Assembly (NCBI GenBank): GCA_013140875.1
Contig: JABFSB010000385.1
Coordinates: 1 to 7,706 of the forward strand
Length of the DNA stretch: 7,706 nucleotides
Origin: Acidobacteriota bacterium
GTDB lineage: Bacteria > Acidobacteriota > Blastocatellia > Pyrinomonadales > Pyrinomonadaceae
Reading direction: 5' to 3'
The translations under genes were made by a program, and so were the position numbers. The notes beneath the pieces were generated by a model, which was given only the letters and a program-made list of their open reading frames with translations, did no database searches and was not told the DNA's origin. Shown one piece after another: positions 4,595-7,706 of the stretch; the first letter of the stretch is position 1; each line of letters opens with the position of its first letter.

Positions 4595-6481
4595 GTGGTT
4601 CGAAGCAAAGACGTGATGAAGGGCTCGTGGGTTACAACTTTTGCGGTCAGCGGCGTGTTGATTGTTCTTACTCTGTTTTTGGGCTTGCAATACAACTGGC
4701 TGCGGCAGGCCAGCGAAGCCGAGCGCGAACAAATGCAGCGGCGTACCGAGGCGGATACAAAGAATTTTGCCGACGATTTTAACCGCGAAATGCAGGCGGC
4801 GTACTTTAATTTTCAAGCAGTTGCAGGAATGTGGGAGAGAGACGATCGGAGCGAGTTTGATGAAAATTACGATTACTTCGAAGATTTAAACGTCAAGTTC
4901 AATATCCATTACGACGATTGGAAGTCCAAAACGCCGTATCCCGATCTGATCAGCGAATTCGTGTTTTTCGGTAAGAACAACGCTCAGCCATTGAAGTACA
5001 GTACGCAGGAGCGAAAGTTTCTACCGGGCGAAATCGCATCCGACATTTTGTCTTTGCGCGCAACTATTGAAAGCCGGCCGTTCAACTCATTTTATGAAGA
5101 GTCTTATGCCTTGGTCATGCCGATTCATGAGCCTCAAAAACGGTTCGAGCGGATAATGATACGTCGCGGACCCGCAGGTGTTCCGCCGGTACCGCCTACA
5201 AATCCGAAACGGTTCGGCTTTCTGGTAATCGCACTCGATCCGCTGGTTATTAAGGACAAAATCCTGCCTGATCTTGTCGCAAAACACTTTCCCGAGGATA
5301 ACTTCCGGATAGCTGTAAAAGGTAAAGCGGATACTCCTATCTTCGAGCCGTCCGGTGCTGTTGCCGAAAGCGATGCAGAGGCCGAGATACTCAACCTGAT
5401 GCCGGAAAGTATGATTTTTCTCCGTGACCGGGGAATATGGTCACAGTTCCAAAGCGAGAAAAGGCAGGGCTTGGTGGTAAGCGAGCATGTAGAGAGTAAG
5501 ACTTTTACCCATACTGAAAGCTCTGACACAGGTAATCGGACCGGTACATTCACCGTCGAGGTTAAGCCTAAAGAAGATGGGCAAACAAGCGTAAAAGCCA
5601 GGACTTCGGTCATTGCAACGACGAGCGAGGGCATAGATCCGTGGACGCTTCAAGTTCAGCATAAGGCCGGTTCGATCGAGGCGTTTGCCCGCGGCGAATT
5701 TCTAAAGAGCTTTTTTATCGGACTGGGCGTCTATCTGCTACTTGTTGGAGCTATCGCGGCAATTGTTCTTTCGGCGCTTCGTTCGAAACGTTTTGCTCAG
5801 CGGCAGATAGATTTTGTTTCGAGTGTCTCGCATGAGTTTCGCACGCCGCTTGCGGTCATTTATTCGGCGGGTGAAAATCTTGCCGACGGCGTGACCGACG
5901 ACCGTGATCAGGTGACACGCTATGGAAATTTGATCAAAGGCGAAGGCCGCAAACTGTCGTCTATGGTCGAGCAGATACTTCAATTTGCCGGAGCGCGTTC
6001 AGGTAAGAGAAGGTATAACTTTTTAGCGGTAAATGTCGCATCGGTCGTGGATGCCGCGATCGACGAATGCCGGCCGATTCTCGAAGAAAAAGATTTCGAC
6101 GTCGAGAAGTCGGTAGATGTCGGACTGCCTTCCGTCAATGCCGACCCCGAAGCTTTGTCCACGGCCGTGCAAAATCTGATCTCCAACGCCGTAAAGTATA
6201 GCAACGGCTCAAAATGGATCCGCGTCTCGGCGGCTAACGGAGCGGGTGCGATCAAGCTGTCGGTCGAGGACCGCGGCATCGGGATTGGGGGCGGCGATCT
6301 GAAACAGATCTTCGAGCCGTTTTATCGCTCGAAAGAAGTTGTCGATGCTCAAATACATGGAAACGGATTGGGCCTGGCTCTCGTAAAAGAGATAGCCGAG
6401 GCTCACGGCGGCAAAGTTGGAGCGAAGAGCGAGGTTGGGAAGGGAAGCGAGTTTATCATCGAACTGCCAATTCAGGACTGA
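4595..6481 (+). CDS. Membrane sensor histidine kinase with unrecognised periplasmic domain
   Basis: This 628-residue kinase has TM1 at about 11-31, an extracytoplasmic region at about 32-372, TM2 at about 373-395, then HisKA directly without a HAMP domain. The H box is SVSHEFRTPL (phospho-acceptor H413). The HATPase domain shows the N box NLISNAVKYS (N527/N531), G1 VEDRGIGIG (D559), F box IFEPFYRS and G2 GNGLGLALVKE. All catalytic motifs are intact. I recognise no PAS, Cache or HAMP domain in the sensor region; the stimulus is unknown. The start is GTG 4595, with AGAGA (4584-4588) 6 nt upstream and an in-frame TAG at 4583. ATG 4616 is an alternative. The cognate regulator follows after 100 nt, an order opposite to the commoner regulator-first arrangement. 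Confidence 0.93.
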   Translation: MVRSKDVMKGSWVTTFAVSGVLIVLTLFLGLQYNWLRQASEAEREQMQRRTEADTKNFADDFNREMQAAYFNFQAVAGMWERDDRSEFDENYDYFEDLNVKFNIHYDDWKSKTPYPDLISEFVFFGKNNAQPLKYSTQERKFLPGEIASDILSLRATIESRPFNSFYEESYALVMPIHEPQKRFERIMIRRGPAGVPPVPPTNPKRFGFLVIALDPLVIKDKILPDLVAKHFPEDNFRIAVKGKADTPIFEPSGAVAESDAEAEILNLMPESMIFLRDRGIWSQFQSEKRQGLVVSEHVESKTFTHTESSDTGNRTGTFTVEVKPKEDGQTSVKARTSVIATTSEGIDPWTLQVQHKAGSIEAFARGEFLKSFFIGLGVYLLLVGAIAAIVLSALRSKRFAQRQIDFVSSVSHEFRTPLAVIYSAGENLADGVTDDRDQVTRYGNLIKGEGRKLSSMVEQILQFAGARSGKRRYNFLAVNVASVVDAAIDECRPILEEKDFDVEKSVDVGLPSVNADPEALSTAVQNLISNAVKYSNGSKWIRVSAANGAGAIKLSVEDRGIGIGGGDLKQIFEPFYRSKEVVDAQIHGNGLGLALVKEIAEAHGGKVGAKSEVGKGSEFIIELPIQD

Positions 6482-6491
6482 GCCGCCGACG

Positions 6492-6578
6492 TTACTCCTC
6501 TTCCCCTTACTCCTCTTTTTCCGTGGTTTTTCTTAAAACCTAACCACCGAATAAGAAGAACAAGAGGAACAAGAAGAA
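6492..6578. repeat. Imperfect inverted repeat between kinase and regulator genes
   Basis: A pyrimidine-rich arm (6492-6528) and a purine-rich arm (6542-6578) are complementary at 27 of 37 positions around a 13-nt centre. The innermost six pairs (GTGGTT / AACCAC) are perfect. An alternative tight hairpin GGTTTT (6525-6530) / AAAACC (6535-6540) with loop TCTT also fits. The purine arm is nearly three tandem 9-mers (AAGAAGAAC, AAGAGGAAC, AAGAAGAAA). Each arm reads outward from the centre as ACCAC, a variable base, GAA, then purines, so this looks like two copies of one dispersed repeat placed head to head. The regulator start codon lies 3 nt beyond the array. Confidence 0.7.
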
Positions 6579-6581
6579 AGA

Positions 6582-7268
6582 ATGAAAGTTCTCCTGGTCG
6601 AAGATGAAGAGGGCCTGGTGCTAACGTTGACCGACCGTCTAATTAGCGAAGGCTTTAACGTGACTTCGGCCACAGACGGCAGGGACGGATTTGAACTTGC
6701 CGCAAGTCAGCCATTCGATCTTCTTATTCTCGACGTAATGCTCCCGAAAAAGAATGGTTACGACATTTGCCGAGACTTGCGGCAGAAGGGAATCGCGACG
6801 CCGGTTCTGATGCTGACGGCCAAAGGCGAGACGATCGACAAGGTGCTCGGGCTAAAGCTCGGGGCTGATGATTATCTGACCAAGCCGTTTGAAATGATAG
6901 AACTTCTTGCGCGGGTCGAGGCCTTGCTGCGACGTTCGCCGGTCAGCCGGGCTAACGGTCAGGGCACGGATACTTTTAAGTTTGGCGAGGTCTCGATCGA
7001 TTTCAAGCGAGCCGAAGTGGTCAAGAATAACGATACTGTCGAACTTTCGGCGATGGAGTTCAAACTGCTCCAATTTTTGATCGAAAATCGTGGTCACGTT
7101 CACTCGCGCGATCATTTGCTGGATGAAGTTTGGGGTTACGACGCGATGCCTTCGACGCGGACGGTTGACGTTCATATCGCATGGCTTCGCCAGAAGTTGG
7201 AGGATAACCCCAAGCATCCCAGCTTTATTCAAACGGTCCACGGAATGGGTTATAAATTCGCCGCCTGA
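6582..7268 (+). CDS. OmpR/PhoB-family response regulator
   Basis: This 228-residue DNA-binding regulator is of normal family length. The receiver domain (1-115) has acidic residues E7/D8/E9, the phospho-acceptor D51 in ILDVMLP, T79 in MLTA and K101 in LTKPFE, a complete active site. The winged-helix output domain spans about 132-227, with ELSAMEFKLLQFL, the recognition-helix region RTVDVHIAWLRQKLE and the wing VHGMGYKF. It should be phosphorylated by the kinase encoded just upstream and bind direct repeats; the TTAARA set at 4510-4557 is one candidate. Upstream of the ATG is an A/G-rich stretch with AGAAAG rather than a strong Shine-Dalgarno sequence, which the inverted repeat could mask. Its last 19 bp overlap the convergent membrane-protein gene. 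Confidence 0.96.
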   Translation: MKVLLVEDEEGLVLTLTDRLISEGFNVTSATDGRDGFELAASQPFDLLILDVMLPKKNGYDICRDLRQKGIATPVLMLTAKGETIDKVLGLKLGADDYLTKPFEMIELLARVEALLRRSPVSRANGQGTDTFKFGEVSIDFKRAEVVKNNDTVELSAMEFKLLQFLIENRGHVHSRDHLLDEVWGYDAMPSTRTVDVHIAWLRQKLEDNPKHPSFIQTVHGMGYKFAA

Positions 7269-7706
7269 GGGACGACGTAAAGGACCACGGCCAGGTAGTG
7301 AAATATGCTCCCGGCCATTACGAAGACATGAAAGATGGCGTGATGATGACGGATACTTGTCCAGGGAAAGAAAATTACGCCGAGTGAATAAGCAATCCCG
7401 CCGGCAACGGCAAGAGCGACCGGCACGCCGCCAAGGGCCACAAAAAGCGGCTGCACCGCAAACACTCCAAGCCAGCCCATGATCAGATATGAAGTCACCG
7501 AGATGATCGGATACCGGTTTCCAAAAATAAGTTTTAGCGCGATGCCCACCACGGCAAACGTCCAGATTCCGACAAGCAGCACGCGGCCCAACGAACCGCC
7601 GGCGATCACTATTCCGAACGGCGTGTAGCTGCCCGCGATCAATAGATAGATGCAGCAATGGTCGACGATCTGAAGAAATTTCTTGTGTTCGGGTGCGACC
7701 GCACTG
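7250..7706 (-). CDS. Hemolysin III / PAQR-family membrane protein, 5' end missing
   Basis: The minus-strand frame is open from its TAA (7252-7250) to the window end. The part before the first TTG (7642) still reads as family sequence (HKKFLQIVDHCCIYLLIAG), so the real start lies beyond 7706. Visible hallmarks are LQIVDHxxIYLLIAGSYTPF and the C-terminal HHHAIFHxFVMAGSIFHY with its metal-site histidines. About five to six hydrophobic helices are covered; roughly 150 residues are visible against about 210-220 for the family, so an N-terminal part is missing. The bacterial proteins (Hly-III, YqfA-like) are seven-helix inner-membrane proteins related to adiponectin receptors. Hydrolase activity is proposed for the superfamily, and true haemolysis is doubtful. 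It overlaps the response regulator tail to tail by 19 bp. Confidence 0.92.
   Translation of the reverse strand, partial: SAVAPEHKKFLQIVDHCCIYLLIAGSYTPFGIVIAGGSLGRVLLVGIWTFAVVGIALKLIFGNRYPIISVTSYLIMGWLGVFAVQPLFVALGGVPVALAVAGGIAYSLGVIFFPWTSIRHHHAIFHVFVMAGSIFHYLAVVLYVVPQAANL

Noticed and set aside
6852..7658. 268-codon minus-strand open frame
   Set aside because: It is a shadow of the response regulator and lies in another frame than the clear hemolysin III protein; its composition is Arg/His-rich and unlike a real protein.

Overview
The window looks like chromosomal DNA of moderate GC content from a Gram-negative-type environmental bacterium. My best guess is Acidobacteriota, class Blastocatellia. 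This rests on the combination of a Uma2-family protein, a free-standing four-helix-bundle (S23/TIGR02436-type) protein, a YpdA-like reductase, two secreted proteins of lineage-restricted appearance and many short dispersed repeats. It is a judgement from memory, not from a search. No rRNA, tRNA, CRISPR array, transposase, integrase or phage gene is visible.

Layout. 1-461 is the 3' part of a Uma2-family gene (+), cut by the window start. 501-570 holds a pair of GC-rich hairpin repeats 50 bp apart. 662-1336 (+) encodes a secreted protein made of two copies of one unrecognised domain. 1339-1626 (+) encodes a small helical protein. 1599-1780 is a tandem array of a 40-bp unit that is itself built of 7-bp repeats. 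It runs directly into a four-helix-bundle gene (1760-2119, +), and an inverted set of the same 7-mers (2123-2157) follows that gene. 2131-3186 (+) is a YpdA-like flavoprotein reductase whose apparent start codon lies inside the inverted repeat. A 17-bp perfect palindrome and a rho-independent terminator separate it from a convergent secreted LolA-like protein (3290-4396, -). A divergent control region (4397-4594) precedes a sensor histidine kinase (4595-6481, +) and an OmpR-family response regulator (6582-7268, +). The last gene (7250 to beyond 7706, -) is a hemolysin III/PAQR membrane protein that overlaps the regulator tail to tail.

How the parts relate. The kinase and regulator form a two-component system in the order kinase then regulator. 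The divergent LolA-like gene is a candidate target because it shares the control region. The reductase is a predicted low-molecular-weight-thiol or related NADPH-dependent oxidoreductase; it lacks both the thioredoxin-reductase CxxC and the cysteine of Staphylococcus YpdA.

The most unusual part is 1599-2160. A four-helix-bundle gene sits between heptamer arrays in opposite orientation. The same repeat supplies the last codons and stop of the upstream gene, the start of the bundle gene and the likely start of the reductase. This looks like a small repeat-bounded element inserted between two older genes. Further short-repeat families occur inside the reductase coding sequence (8-mers), between kinase and regulator (9-mers in an inverted pair), at 501-570 and at 3191-3227, so this genome appears heavily decorated with such elements.
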